A DNA stretch of 64,000 bases, taken from the NCBI RefSeq assembly GCF_021278965.1, contig NZ_CP065589.1, positions 129,001-193,000 on the forward strand, read 5' to 3'. A program made the position numbers and the translations under genes. This document shows positions 1 to 8,005 of the stretch, piece after piece (position 1 is the stretch's first letter; each line of letters begins with the position of its first letter). This DNA is from Chryseobacterium capnotolerans. Lineage in GTDB: Bacteria > Bacteroidota > Bacteroidia > Flavobacteriales > Weeksellaceae. The notes under the pieces are model-generated. The model worked only from the letters and a program-made list of their open reading frames with translations, searched no databases and had not been told where the DNA came from.

Positions 1-106
1 TTAAAACAGCAATATGGGCAATTCCACGCATTCCTCCGCCTGAAAGTGTAAGTCCGATAACTGGTGGTTTCGGAGGTGTCTTTTTTTTAAACGAGAATAT
101 TCCCAT
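1..106 (-). CDS. Patatin-like phospholipase, N-terminal part only (cut by window start)
   Basis: Only the first 35 codons lie in the window. The reading frame starts at an ATG and runs off the left edge without a stop. The N-terminus is a short basic, proline-rich stretch followed by IGLTLSGGGMRGIAHIAVL. The GGGxRG oxyanion loop is the hallmark of patatin-like lipid acyl hydrolases, whose GxSxG nucleophile and DGG aspartate would lie outside the window. There is no signal peptide, so a cytoplasmic or membrane-peripheral lipase or esterase is likely. The family call is fairly safe from this motif; substrate is unknown. Confidence 0.8.
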   Translation of the reverse strand, partial: MGIFSFKKKTPPKPPVIGLTLSGGGMRGIAHIAVL

Positions 107-150
107 TGAGAAAATTATACCACACTAATATACAGGATTTTTCTAAATGT

Positions 151-963
151 TTATGGCTCGTCGCATTCAGAGTCGATTTTAATAAATAAGGCGTTAAACT
201 CATTATTCATTTTTTCGTCATGAGAAACACGCTGTATTTTATCATTTGCACAATTGCCCCAGCCAAAAGTAATCAGGTCAATGATAGCATAATCTCTTTT
301 ATCTGAAGAATTAAGCTGTTCGTTGAACTGGTTGATAATACGTTGTGGATTACCATTATTTTTGCTCATTTCTTCACGAAGCTTTTTCCATTCTGCAAAC
401 ATCTGTTCATCGGTTGAATTTAATGCCTTGGAAAAATTAGAACAGGTATTGTTTTTGAGAAGGATGGAAGGATCAGAGTACGCGATGAGTTGGGTTTTCT
501 CCATTTCATACGTTTGCGCAAGACTTTCAAGATTTTTCTTTTTGACGTTCTGCCAGTAAGGGACATTGACGATTTTCAGATTCATGATCTGAGCTTTCTT
601 TTCTGCAAAATCTTTCTCCAGTTTTGCCAGAACCTGATCTGTATTGTTTCTTATTTCATTAAGGTCTTTGAGATTGTGAATGAAAGGAGTGTTCAATAGT
701 GATCCGCTCAGTTCAAACCAGAGTTTGTAAGTGCCTTCAATTTCTTCTCTGGAATATTTGTTACTGTCAAAATATCCTTTGTTATCACATAATTCCGTTA
801 CAAATTGGAACATTTCCTGTTTAGGTTGAACGGAGATTACAGGATCAGCTTTTGGAGATACTATTTTAGTTTTATCTGCTGATGTCGTATTGGAAGCCGG
901 ATGGTTGTTCTTTTTACAGCTTAAAAATGAAAGCAGAAAGATGGAAATGATCGCAATTCTCAT
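151..963 (-). CDS. Hypothetical lipoprotein (270 aa)
   Basis: The N-terminus MRIAIISIFLLSFLSCKK is a typical Bacteroidota lipoprotein signal, with the lipobox cysteine at residue 16. The rest is soluble, charged and predicted largely helical, with several scattered cysteines and a final acidic SECDEP tail. I do not recognise a domain. It starts only 4 bp after the stop of the upstream alpha/beta hydrolase gene, so the two are probably cotranscribed. A role at the inner or outer membrane follows only from the lipobox; function is unknown. Confidence 0.8.
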   Translation of the reverse strand: MRIAIISIFLLSFLSCKKNNHPASNTTSADKTKIVSPKADPVISVQPKQEMFQFVTELCDNKGYFDSNKYSREEIEGTYKLWFELSGSLLNTPFIHNLKDLNEIRNNTDQVLAKLEKDFAEKKAQIMNLKIVNVPYWQNVKKKNLESLAQTYEMEKTQLIAYSDPSILLKNNTCSNFSKALNSTDEQMFAEWKKLREEMSKNNGNPQRIINQFNEQLNSSDKRDYAIIDLITFGWGNCANDKIQRVSHDEKMNNEFNALFIKIDSECDEP

Positions 964-967
964 ATTT

Positions 968-1750
968 TTACAATACTAATTTTTTAGGAAGATTATGTAA
1001 AAGCTCTGTATTGATAATTTCAGCGCAGATGGCGGGTTTTTCCCAATGACCGTTGTGGCCGCAATCTAATACGTAAGATTTGATATTCGTTCTGTCTGGA
1101 AGATTTTTGATGGTAACGTCTGTTTTTACAGCATTGTCATGTTTACCTGCAAGTACCAGAATTTTAGACTCCAGATTCTGCATGATGTGCTTTTTATCCG
1201 TTCTTTCTACCATACCTTTTACACAAGCAAGAGCTCCTAGATTATTGGTAGAAAGTGCTGTTTCCAGCGCTGTTTCAATTTTTCCTTCCAGAATATCTCT
1301 TTCGTTGGGATTGAATAAATTTGGAATTCCAGCTCTTGCATAGTGAGCAAAGGCATCTTTAATGATTCTGTAGCTTTTGATACGCTGTTGTTTCTTCTCT
1401 TCATCATCTGCAAAATAAGTGGAGAAGAATAGTGTTAAGCTTTTTAATGTTTCCGGGTATTTTTCTGCAAAAGCCAGAGAGGTATATCCACCCATAGAGT
1501 GTCCCAATAAATGTATTTTCTCTAGATTCTGTTCATTTAGTAATTTCTTTACTTCATCAGCCATCAATTCCATAGTATGAACTTCGCCCATAATTTCAGA
1601 TTGTCCATGACCGGGAAGGTCAATTTTTAACAGTGAAAAATCTTTGGAAAGGTGAGGCTCCATATCGTTCCAGATGGATAGATTTTCCATAAAACCGTGA
1701 AGGAGTACTAATGTTTCTTTTCCATTTCCTTTTCTTTCAAAGTTCAGCAT
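968..1750 (-). CDS. Alpha/beta hydrolase fold protein
   Basis: This 260-residue protein has the classic alpha/beta hydrolase landmarks in order: the oxyanion LLHGF motif near residues 16-20, DLPGHGQS near 44-51, the nucleophile elbow GHSMGG with Ser85, an acid region LVLAGKHD, and the C-terminal histidine in LDCGHNGHWEKP. It has no signal peptide and is likely cytosolic. It resembles small esterases or C-C hydrolases (MhpC/BioH-like), but no feature fixes the substrate. The stop lies 4 bp before the downstream lipoprotein gene, suggesting a two-gene operon. Confidence 0.88.
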   Translation of the reverse strand: MLNFERKGNGKETLVLLHGFMENLSIWNDMEPHLSKDFSLLKIDLPGHGQSEIMGEVHTMELMADEVKKLLNEQNLEKIHLLGHSMGGYTSLAFAEKYPETLKSLTLFFSTYFADDEEKKQQRIKSYRIIKDAFAHYARAGIPNLFNPNERDILEGKIETALETALSTNNLGALACVKGMVERTDKKHIMQNLESKILVLAGKHDNAVKTDVTIKNLPDRTNIKSYVLDCGHNGHWEKPAICAEIINTELLHNLPKKLVL

Positions 1751-1825
1751 GATTCCAACATTTTATAGATTAAAAATAATACAGCATTTTGTTTGCTGTA
1801 GTTTAGTTTTCCTTTCAAATGTAAA

Positions 1826-1858
1826 CAAAAAAGAGCATTTTAAAAATGCCCTTTTCTT
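1826..1858 (-). terminator. Rho-independent terminator after the lone exbD copy
   Basis: On the minus strand, GGGCATTTTTAAAATGCTC forms a hairpin followed by a run of T. It lies just after the expected exbD stop at 1860 and before the hydrolase start at 1750, so it separates the two minus-strand units. Confidence 0.7.
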
Positions 1859-1859
1859 T

Positions 1860-2373
1860 TTATTGAGTTAATTCTTTGTAAATCTTTGTTTCCCAAGGTT
1901 TGATATCTGTTACTCCATAGCGTTCTTTTTAGCGATAGTCAGATTATCCAGCATGTCTACAAAATTTTTGTAGTTGGCTTCGTCAGTAGGCTTTATGATT
2001 ACTGTGAAGTTTTCCTGATTTGGAGCATTTTTATAGGCTTCAGAAATAATTTTTGAAACATGTACTCCGCTAAAATCTGTTTCTTTAAGATTAGTAGTGT
2101 TTAAATCTGTTGCATTGCTTTGGTGATAAAATACTCTGTTGTCTTTCCCAAGAATAAATGTCACCTGGTTTTTTTGATTCATTACAGGATCGGTTGTTGG
2201 TGTTCCCTTTGCAGGAAGCCCAAGATCCATCACGTTGGGTTTTGTAAAGTTTGTGGTAAACATGAAAAACATTAATAGTAAAAAATTGAGATCTACCATT
2301 GGGGTCATGTCAATTTTAATTAATTTCTTTTTTGCTTGCCAGCTTGTTGTTCTTGTGCTATTACTTCAGCCAT
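1860..2373 (-). pseudogene. ExbD/TolR-like biopolymer transport protein with two frameshifts
   Basis: Reading from the ATG at 2373 gives MAEVIAQEQQAGKQ and then a stop. After the A6 tract (2328-2333) another frame continues with KKLIKIDMTPMVDLN, the ExbD membrane segment with its conserved aspartate. The frame is lost again at the A5 tract (1926-1930). One more added base restores ERYGVTDIKPWETKIYKE and a stop at 1860. With both repaired the protein is 171 aa and aligns end to end with the second ExbD of the Ton cluster at 23297. The unbroken middle is 1910-2308. ExbD works with ExbB and TonB to drive outer-membrane receptors; here no exbB or tonB is adjacent. Both breaks are single missing A residues in homopolymers, so this is either a decaying paralog or an artefact of homopolymer miscalls. 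Confidence 0.8.
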
Positions 2374-2577
2374 GATTCATATTTTAAATTGTTAAACGGT
2401 ATTTGATGAAAACTTTGAAAATCCGATCGTGATTTAAAAAAACTGATACAAAGTTTATACCTAAAATTAAAAATATGTAACAAATTTTTATTTTTTTTGA
2501 AAAATTGTATTTAAATAACGTTAAAAATTATGTCTAATTGAGTTGAATGCTGATAATCTTTATCATCGTGAAAATAA

Positions 2578-2605
2578 AAAACTCACACTGTGGAAGTGTG
2601 AGTTT
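2578..2605 (-). terminator. Terminator of dsbD
   Basis: The stem AAACTCACACT / AGTGTGAGTTT with a 5-6 nt loop is followed on the minus strand by a T run. It lies about 20 bp after the dsbD stop. Confidence 0.8.
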
Positions 2606-2624
2606 AAAATTTTATATAAATTAT

Positions 2625-4694
2625 TTATTTGCTTTTCTTGAAATAATTAACTCCGCATTCTAAGAATTTTTTAAAATCTTCCTTCGGCATATACCCGGAA
2701 ACAGGAGTATTAATTACTTTTCCGTCTGGAGTGATTAAAACATAATGCGGCTGAGAGTTGTTGTTGAAGTTAACCTGCTGGAATAAGCTCCATCTGTCTC
2801 CAATCGTTTTAACTTTTTTGATCTGCCCTTCGCCAAGATCGATCTTTGTTTTTTGATCTTCAGGAAGTTCTTCTTTGTCATCCACATATAAAGAGGCTAA
2901 AACAACATCATTCTGAAGTATAGGTAAAATATCCGGTTCGCTCCATACAAACTCTTCCATTTTTCTACAGTTTTCACAACCGTACCCTGTGAAGTCAATC
3001 AAGATTGGTTTGTTCTCCTTTTTAGCAATTTCTATGGCTTTAAAGAAATCATGTTCCGGATGCATTCCTAAAATACCGTCTTTTTCATCATGGAAATAGC
3101 TAACATTCAATGGAGGCAAAATTCCACTTAATAATTGGAGCTTCGGACGATCAGAAGGTACTAATCCCTGAATCAAATAGATCACGAATCCAATTCCTAA
3201 TGCACCTAATATTTTTCTGGTGATGGAGATTTTAGGCTTTTTATCATCATGCGGAAACTTGATTAATCCGAATAGATATAGCGCTAATCCCAAAGCAACA
3301 ATGATCCAGATCGCGATGAAAAGTTCTCTCTTTAAGAAGAAAGTCTTAGATACAAGATCTGCTTTTGATAAGAATTTTAAAGCCAGTGCCAATTCTACAA
3401 AACCTAATACCACTTTTACCGTATTCATCCAGCCGCCAGATTTCGGTAGACTTTGTAATGCCTGAGGGAATAAAGCTAATAGTCCGAAAATGATAGCCCA
3501 TGCTAATCCAAATCCAGCCAGTGCAAATGTTAATAACATAGGAACATTTGAAGAACCTGTTACAGCACTTCCTAATAAGCTTCCCAGGATAGGTCCTGTA
3601 CAAGAGAAAGAAACAATAACCAGCGTTAATGCCATGAAGAAGATACCGATGATACCACCAGCTTCCTCAGCTTTTGAAGATTTGTTGGCAATAGAGCTAG
3701 GTAATGTAATATCATAGTACCCGAAGAAACTTCCGGCAAAGAATATAAAGATGATAAAGAAGGCGATATTAAGCCATACACTGGTAGAGATCTCATTGAA
3801 GATGTTTCCTGCAATCCCATCGATAATGTGGAAAGGAATACTCAATAAAACGAAAATAAGAAGAATGAAAAAGCCGTAGATCAATGCATCTCTTTTACCT
3901 TTTGCCTTATCCTTACTTCCTTTCGTAAAGAATGAAACTGTTAAAGGAATCATCGGGAATACACATGGCGTCAGTAAGGCAATTAGACCTCCAATAAACC
4001 CTAAGAATAAATAAGTCCAATAGTTCTCATCTACCTTTGTAGATGCAGTTCCACAATCCGTTAATGGTTTTTTGAAATCCAGCGTTTCAATTTTCAGCTG
4101 CTTAGGATCCAATGTTGAGGTTTCGGCAATCTTAACTTGTGTCTTGGATGGGTTTTCAGTAACTGTTTCAACAACTTTTACAGAATCTTTTGCAGGGGTT
4201 GTAGTTTCTTCAGTAACGGCTTCCTCTGTAGCTCCTTTTGGAGTAACTTTCTGATTAAATTCTAAAGTGTTTGGAGCCAGACAAACCCTGTCATCACAGG
4301 TCTGATAAGTAATTTCAGACGTTACATCAGCTGGTTTGGCAGGATCTTTCAGTTTGAATTTCTGCTTAAATCCAGCTGTATTTGAATAAAAAACAATAGT
4401 TCCTCCAAAAGCTTCAGAGAATTCTTCATGTTTTTTACCCACCTCGGTAAATTTGCCAATAAGTTCAATATTCTTTCCTGAAACTTTATACTCTGTCGGA
4501 ATCCCTGTATCCTCAGGAAGATCTTTAGAGTAAATATGCCAGCCTTTTTCCATGGTGGCATTCAAAACTGCCTCATACTGGTTGTTGCCCAGATCATTGA
4601 TCGTAAACTTAAACTTTACAGGATTTTTAATTTGTGCATTAATTCCTGTTGCTAAAAACAGCAGAATTAATAAAAACCAATTTCTAAATTTCAT
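2625..4694 (-). CDS. dsbD: Thiol:disulfide interchange protein DsbD family
   Basis: The 689-residue protein has the three-part DsbD layout: a signal peptide and periplasmic alpha domain with a cysteine pair in QTCDDRVCLAPN, a polytopic membrane domain starting near LLTPCVFPMIPLTV with a second membrane cysteine in SFSCTGPILG, and a C-terminal thioredoxin-like domain with GYGCENCRKME (Cys573/Cys576). The family passes electrons from cytoplasmic thioredoxin across the inner membrane to periplasmic thiol proteins. A Thr/Glu-rich linker sits between the alpha and membrane domains. Downstream is its own terminator. Upstream lies a decayed tilS 3' fragment rather than a normal spacer. Confidence 0.93.
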   Translation of the reverse strand: MKFRNWFLLILLFLATGINAQIKNPVKFKFTINDLGNNQYEAVLNATMEKGWHIYSKDLPEDTGIPTEYKVSGKNIELIGKFTEVGKKHEEFSEAFGGTIVFYSNTAGFKQKFKLKDPAKPADVTSEITYQTCDDRVCLAPNTLEFNQKVTPKGATEEAVTEETTTPAKDSVKVVETVTENPSKTQVKIAETSTLDPKQLKIETLDFKKPLTDCGTASTKVDENYWTYLFLGFIGGLIALLTPCVFPMIPLTVSFFTKGSKDKAKGKRDALIYGFFILLIFVLLSIPFHIIDGIAGNIFNEISTSVWLNIAFFIIFIFFAGSFFGYYDITLPSSIANKSSKAEEAGGIIGIFFMALTLVIVSFSCTGPILGSLLGSAVTGSSNVPMLLTFALAGFGLAWAIIFGLLALFPQALQSLPKSGGWMNTVKVVLGFVELALALKFLSKADLVSKTFFLKRELFIAIWIIVALGLALYLFGLIKFPHDDKKPKISITRKILGALGIGFVIYLIQGLVPSDRPKLQLLSGILPPLNVSYFHDEKDGILGMHPEHDFFKAIEIAKKENKPILIDFTGYGCENCRKMEEFVWSEPDILPILQNDVVLASLYVDDKEELPEDQKTKIDLGEGQIKKVKTIGDRWSLFQQVNFNNNSQPHYVLITPDGKVINTPVSGYMPKEDFKKFLECGVNYFKKSK

Positions 4695-4735
4695 TGTTCA
4701 TTTCATTAAAAATTTTAAGACTTCATTTAGTCTTC

Positions 4736-4905
4736 TCATTCTGTATATCTTCTATCCTGTCTGAAAGAAATGGTCCCCGAGTATAGAGAATCATTGCTGT
4801 CAGTCACTATTCAGATTTTTTGCCTCGCTAAAATAGATAATTTTTCGTCCCTAAAAAACTTAGAAACTTTCTTTTTGCCCCCAATGGGTAAAATATTCAG
4901 TCTCA
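4736..4905 (-). pseudogene. Decayed copy of the tilS 3' end
   Basis: On the minus strand this intergenic stretch translates as PIGGKKKVSKFFRDEKLSIL, then a stop where TilS has Trp (TGA for TGG), then TDSN and SFRQDRRYTE. It matches the C-terminus of the intact TilS at 6566-7918 (PIGFSGKKKVSKFFRDEKL, LRQDRRYQTD). Sixteen consecutive codons (4829-4876 against 6713-6760) encode identical residues but differ at 7 of 48 bases, all synonymous. The two copies therefore diverged while both were functional, before this one decayed. It lies between dsbD and the thioredoxin gene, about 1.88 kb from the intact copy. Confidence 0.8.
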
Positions 4906-4993
4906 TAGTAGAATTGCTCCTTCTGATATTTCTAAACCATTATTGATTTTGTTTATAAATAATTTTATTTTAGTAAAAAATACTTGCGAAAAA

Positions 4994-5953
4994 TTAATGT
5001 AAGTTTTCTAAAATATCCTCTACAGAAGCTCTTTTTTTATAGTCTGGGTCAAAGTGCCTCCAAGTTATTTCTTTAGCTTCATTAAGTATAAATGTTGCAG
5101 AAACAGGAAGTCTTCCCGAATTATCTGACCTGCTTTTGGTGAAATCATCTTTCAGTTTTGAGTTGTAGAAATTCAGGGTTTCACTGTTAGGAGTATAAAG
5201 AACATCAAAAGCTTCTGCAATTTTATAACCTTCATCATATAAAACAGTATACTCCGTTTTTGTTTTATTAATTGTTTTTTCTATGAACTCTGGTTTTTCT
5301 GGAGATATAATAACGAGTTTAGCGTTTTTGGATTTTAGTTCAGGTGCAATATTCTGTAATGTTTCAATATATTTATTACAAAACGGGCACCACTGTCCTC
5401 TGATAAAAACAACAACCATTTTTTCGTTTTCTTTTGATGAAGAAAATGTATTGCCCAAATGATCCTTAGCATTGAAATTATCAATCTTATCTCCAATCAT
5501 TTTTCCTTTTACCTGATCAAGAGTTTGGCCTGAGGGAGAACGTTTTTTTCTTAAAACAGATGCTCCGACTTCTAAAAACTGTTCTGGATTATAATATCCA
5601 AAATCATATTGAACCAGTTTACCCTTTGGGTCCAGGAACAAAAAAGAGGGATAGTTGACAACTTTAAACTCTTTTACCAGTTTTACCCCTTCTTTCTCTG
5701 CGTCTATAGCAATATTTACAAAATTTTTGTTGAACATCTCTCCAATTCGAGGATCGGTGAAAGTATTCTTTGCCATAAGTTTACAAGGTCCACACCAGGT
5801 AGTATACAGATCAATGAAAATAAGTTTGTTTTCTTTAGCTGCGATTTTTTTCGCTGCCTCTAAATCAATTTTTTGAAAATTGATACCAGTGTTTTGTGCA
5901 TTAAATAAAACTCCTGCTAATATGAGGAGACTCAATACTATTTTTTTGAACAT
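4994..5953 (-). CDS. Secreted thioredoxin / AhpC-TSA (redoxin) two-domain protein
   Basis: A signal peptide (residues 1-19, ending FNAQ) is followed by a thioredoxin-like domain with TTWCGPCKLM (Cys54/Cys57) and the cis-Pro motif YPSFLFLD. A second domain of the peroxiredoxin/redoxin type has GQWCPFCNKY (Cys189/Cys192). Both CxxC motifs are intact, so the protein is probably an active periplasmic or surface disulfide oxidoreductase or peroxide-detoxifying fusion. It starts about 80 bp downstream of the ECF sigma factor gene on the same strand and may be cotranscribed with it. It and the sigma gene lie between the intact and the remnant tilS 3' ends, which suggests joint arrival. Confidence 0.85.
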   Translation of the reverse strand: MFKKIVLSLLILAGVLFNAQNTGINFQKIDLEAAKKIAAKENKLIFIDLYTTWCGPCKLMAKNTFTDPRIGEMFNKNFVNIAIDAEKEGVKLVKEFKVVNYPSFLFLDPKGKLVQYDFGYYNPEQFLEVGASVLRKKRSPSGQTLDQVKGKMIGDKIDNFNAKDHLGNTFSSSKENEKMVVVFIRGQWCPFCNKYIETLQNIAPELKSKNAKLVIISPEKPEFIEKTINKTKTEYTVLYDEGYKIAEAFDVLYTPNSETLNFYNSKLKDDFTKSRSDNSGRLPVSATFILNEAKEITWRHFDPDYKKRASVEDILENLH

Positions 5954-6032
5954 AATGTTTCTTTTTTATATGTTCCATTAAAAAAGGAAAAATCACCCGT
6001 TAATTTATTTTTATTATGTAATGTGTTGATTT

Positions 6033-6593
6033 TTAGGTTGGAAAATTGCTGTTGTTTCTTATTTTTTTGATTTGTTCAACACATTTATATTTTTGGTTCT
6101 GGGCATTATGCTTGCTGGAATATTTGTATTTGTCCTGAATTTCCTCAATACTTTTATTTTCAATAAAAATATCATGGATCAGATTCTGGCAGTGCAGAGA
6201 GATAGACTGAACATAGCCAACCAGCTTCTCCCAATAATATTTTTCATTTTCGATAGCAGAGGTAATTTCCTGGTAATTGTCTGTTAAATAGTTTTCAGGA
6301 GACTCTACATAAAAATTTCTATTTCTCAATCTTTTTAACCACAAATTCTTAGAAATTCCAATGAGATAATTTCCCAGGCAGGTTTGGATCTTAAAATTGT
6401 CAGCATGCAATTTTTCATAAAGGATTAGCATGGCATCTTGGAAAATATCTTCTGCATCTTCCTGATTACCTTTATTTTTAAGGATAAATTTTTTTGTATA
6501 CCCGAAATACTGTTGGTATAAAACACCAAAAGCTATATTGCTGTCTTTTTTAAAATCATCAACCGCTAACGAGTTAGTTGTTCTTCTGTCCAT
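6033..6593 (-). CDS. ECF-type sigma-70 family RNA polymerase sigma factor
   Basis: The 186-residue protein carries a sigma region 2 signature: FGVLYQQYFGYTKKFI followed by GNQEDAEDIFQDAMLILYEKL, the DAEDIFQD core of ECF factors. Region 4 is present but unusual: the helix-turn-helix is represented by IEEIQDKYKYSSKHNAQNQK, where most ECF factors have an IA(E/D)xLGxS motif. Its first 28 bases overlap the end of tilS in another frame, so translation may be coupled. The next gene is the thioredoxin/redoxin fusion, a plausible target or partner. No anti-sigma gene is adjacent. Confidence 0.85.
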   Translation of the reverse strand: MDRRTTNSLAVDDFKKDSNIAFGVLYQQYFGYTKKFILKNKGNQEDAEDIFQDAMLILYEKLHADNFKIQTCLGNYLIGISKNLWLKRLRNRNFYVESPENYLTDNYQEITSAIENEKYYWEKLVGYVQSISLHCQNLIHDIFIENKSIEEIQDKYKYSSKHNAQNQKYKCVEQIKKIRNNSNFPT

Positions 6594-7918
6594 ACTACAG
6601 TTACCTTTTTTTGAGTATTTCTATCAGTCTGATATCTGCGGTCCTGTCTCAGTGGGATTACTCCCAGAATATGGTTTCTTGAATCACACAATAACCAAGT
6701 CTTTTCCTTTATCAGAATAGATAGCTTCTCGTCTCTAAAAAATTTAGAAACTTTCTTTTTACCCGAAAAACCTATTGGATAAAACTCATCTCCATCCTGC
6801 TGTTTTCTCAAATAGAGTGGAAATTGAAGCTTTTCAACATCAAAATCCCATTCAAATCTTTTATTGATTTCATTAATGTTTTCAATATGATCTACGAGAT
6901 TGATGATGGTTTGGTTTTCGGAAAAATCAAAATGATTGATCAGTATGATTTCTTCTTCGATTTTCGAAACATTATTTTTCTCCATAAAAATCAGTTCATC
7001 ACGATTGATTATCAACTGATATTCTTTTGAAAAAAAAGAACTGTTATTTTCTGCCTTAAAAAATTTAGGGATTTCTTCTTCCTGATTGAACCCGTATTTT
7101 TTTAGAATTTCAAATTTCACGAAATCACTTTCCTGATCCAGCTTTTCCTTTGATAAGATTTTATGGTCTGGGTTAAATATCGTAAGGCGATTTTCTATTT
7201 CCTGAATCTGTTTTTGAACAAAATCTTTGGTCTGGTTTAGATATGAAGAGCTCTTTTTGAAGTTTTCCAGAAAATGATCATTGATTTCCTGTAATTTTGG
7301 AACAATGTCATTTCTGATCTTGTTTCTTAGATAATCACTCTTTGTATTGGACAAATCTTCCCGAAACTCAATCTTGTTTTCTGCTGCAAACTGATAAATT
7401 TCCTGCTTAGAAAACTGTAAAAGTGGACGAAGAATATGGTTGTCATTGGCAGGAATGCCACTCAGTCCATTAATTCCTGCTGCTTTGGAAAGGTTAATGA
7501 TAAACGTTTCCAGCTGATCGTTTAGGTGATGGGCAGTAACCAGAAATTCCAGTTTTTCCTTTTCCTGAATTTCCTTAAAAAATGCATATCTAAGTTCTCT
7601 TGCCCAGAGCTGAATGGAATTTTCCGGTTTTTTATCCTTTTCCGAAACTTCATACAGGTGAAACCTGATATGATTTTTCTCACAAAAATCCTGTACCACT
7701 TTTTGATCTCTATCAGAATCTTCTCCACGAAGTTTATAATTGATATGAGCTATTTGAAATGAATACGCTGGATTCTCTTTTTTGTCCCTGGAACCAAGGA
7801 ATAAAGAGGCCAGCACCATAGAGTCAGCCCCACCGCTCACTGCTAAAAGATAGGTGTGTTTTTCAGGCTGGTGAATAAGATTTTCTAATTGTTTTTTAAA
7901 GCTTGATTTTTTCAACAT
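6566..7918 (-). CDS. tilS: tRNA(Ile)-lysidine synthetase
   Basis: TilS converts the wobble cytidine of the AUA-decoding tRNA-Ile to lysidine. The PP-loop ATPase motif SGGADS is at residues 28-33, followed by the HHLNDQLETF region and the FREDLSNTKSDYLRNKIRN signature. The long C-terminal part includes a TilS C-domain ending in LRQDRRYQTD and a short tail WTEEQLTR. At 450 aa it is normal for Bacteroidota. Its last 28 bp overlap the sigma factor start. A second, decayed copy of the C-terminal coding region lies at 4736-4905. A TATCTTTG -7 element lies about 24 bp upstream. Confidence 0.95.
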   Translation of the reverse strand: MLKKSSFKKQLENLIHQPEKHTYLLAVSGGADSMVLASLFLGSRDKKENPAYSFQIAHINYKLRGEDSDRDQKVVQDFCEKNHIRFHLYEVSEKDKKPENSIQLWARELRYAFFKEIQEKEKLEFLVTAHHLNDQLETFIINLSKAAGINGLSGIPANDNHILRPLLQFSKQEIYQFAAENKIEFREDLSNTKSDYLRNKIRNDIVPKLQEINDHFLENFKKSSSYLNQTKDFVQKQIQEIENRLTIFNPDHKILSKEKLDQESDFVKFEILKKYGFNQEEEIPKFFKAENNSSFFSKEYQLIINRDELIFMEKNNVSKIEEEIILINHFDFSENQTIINLVDHIENINEINKRFEWDFDVEKLQFPLYLRKQQDGDEFYPIGFSGKKKVSKFFRDEKLSILIKEKTWLLCDSRNHILGVIPLRQDRRYQTDRNTQKKVTVVWTEEQLTR

Positions 7919-7941
7919 AGGTGTTGAGAATTTCTTTTATA

Positions 7942-7949
7942 CAAAGATA
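7942..7949 (-). promoter_or_regulatory. Bacteroidota -7 promoter element for tilS
   Basis: The minus strand reads TATCTTTG, matching the TAnnTTTG consensus of the Bacteroidota primary sigma factor, about 24 bp upstream of the tilS ATG. It is divergent from the ompA-type gene promoter at 7976. I see no convincing TTTG -33 element. Confidence 0.5.
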
Positions 7950-7975
7950 ATCCATATAATTCAATTGAATTTTCC

Positions 7976-7983
7976 TAACTTTG
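7976..7983 (+). promoter_or_regulatory. Bacteroidota -7 promoter element for the OmpA-type lipoprotein
   Basis: TAACTTTG fits TAnnTTTG and lies 22 bp upstream of the ATG at 8006, a normal 5' leader length for this group. Confidence 0.5.
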
Positions 7984-8005
7984 AGTAGTCTAAAAATGAT
8001 TACTT

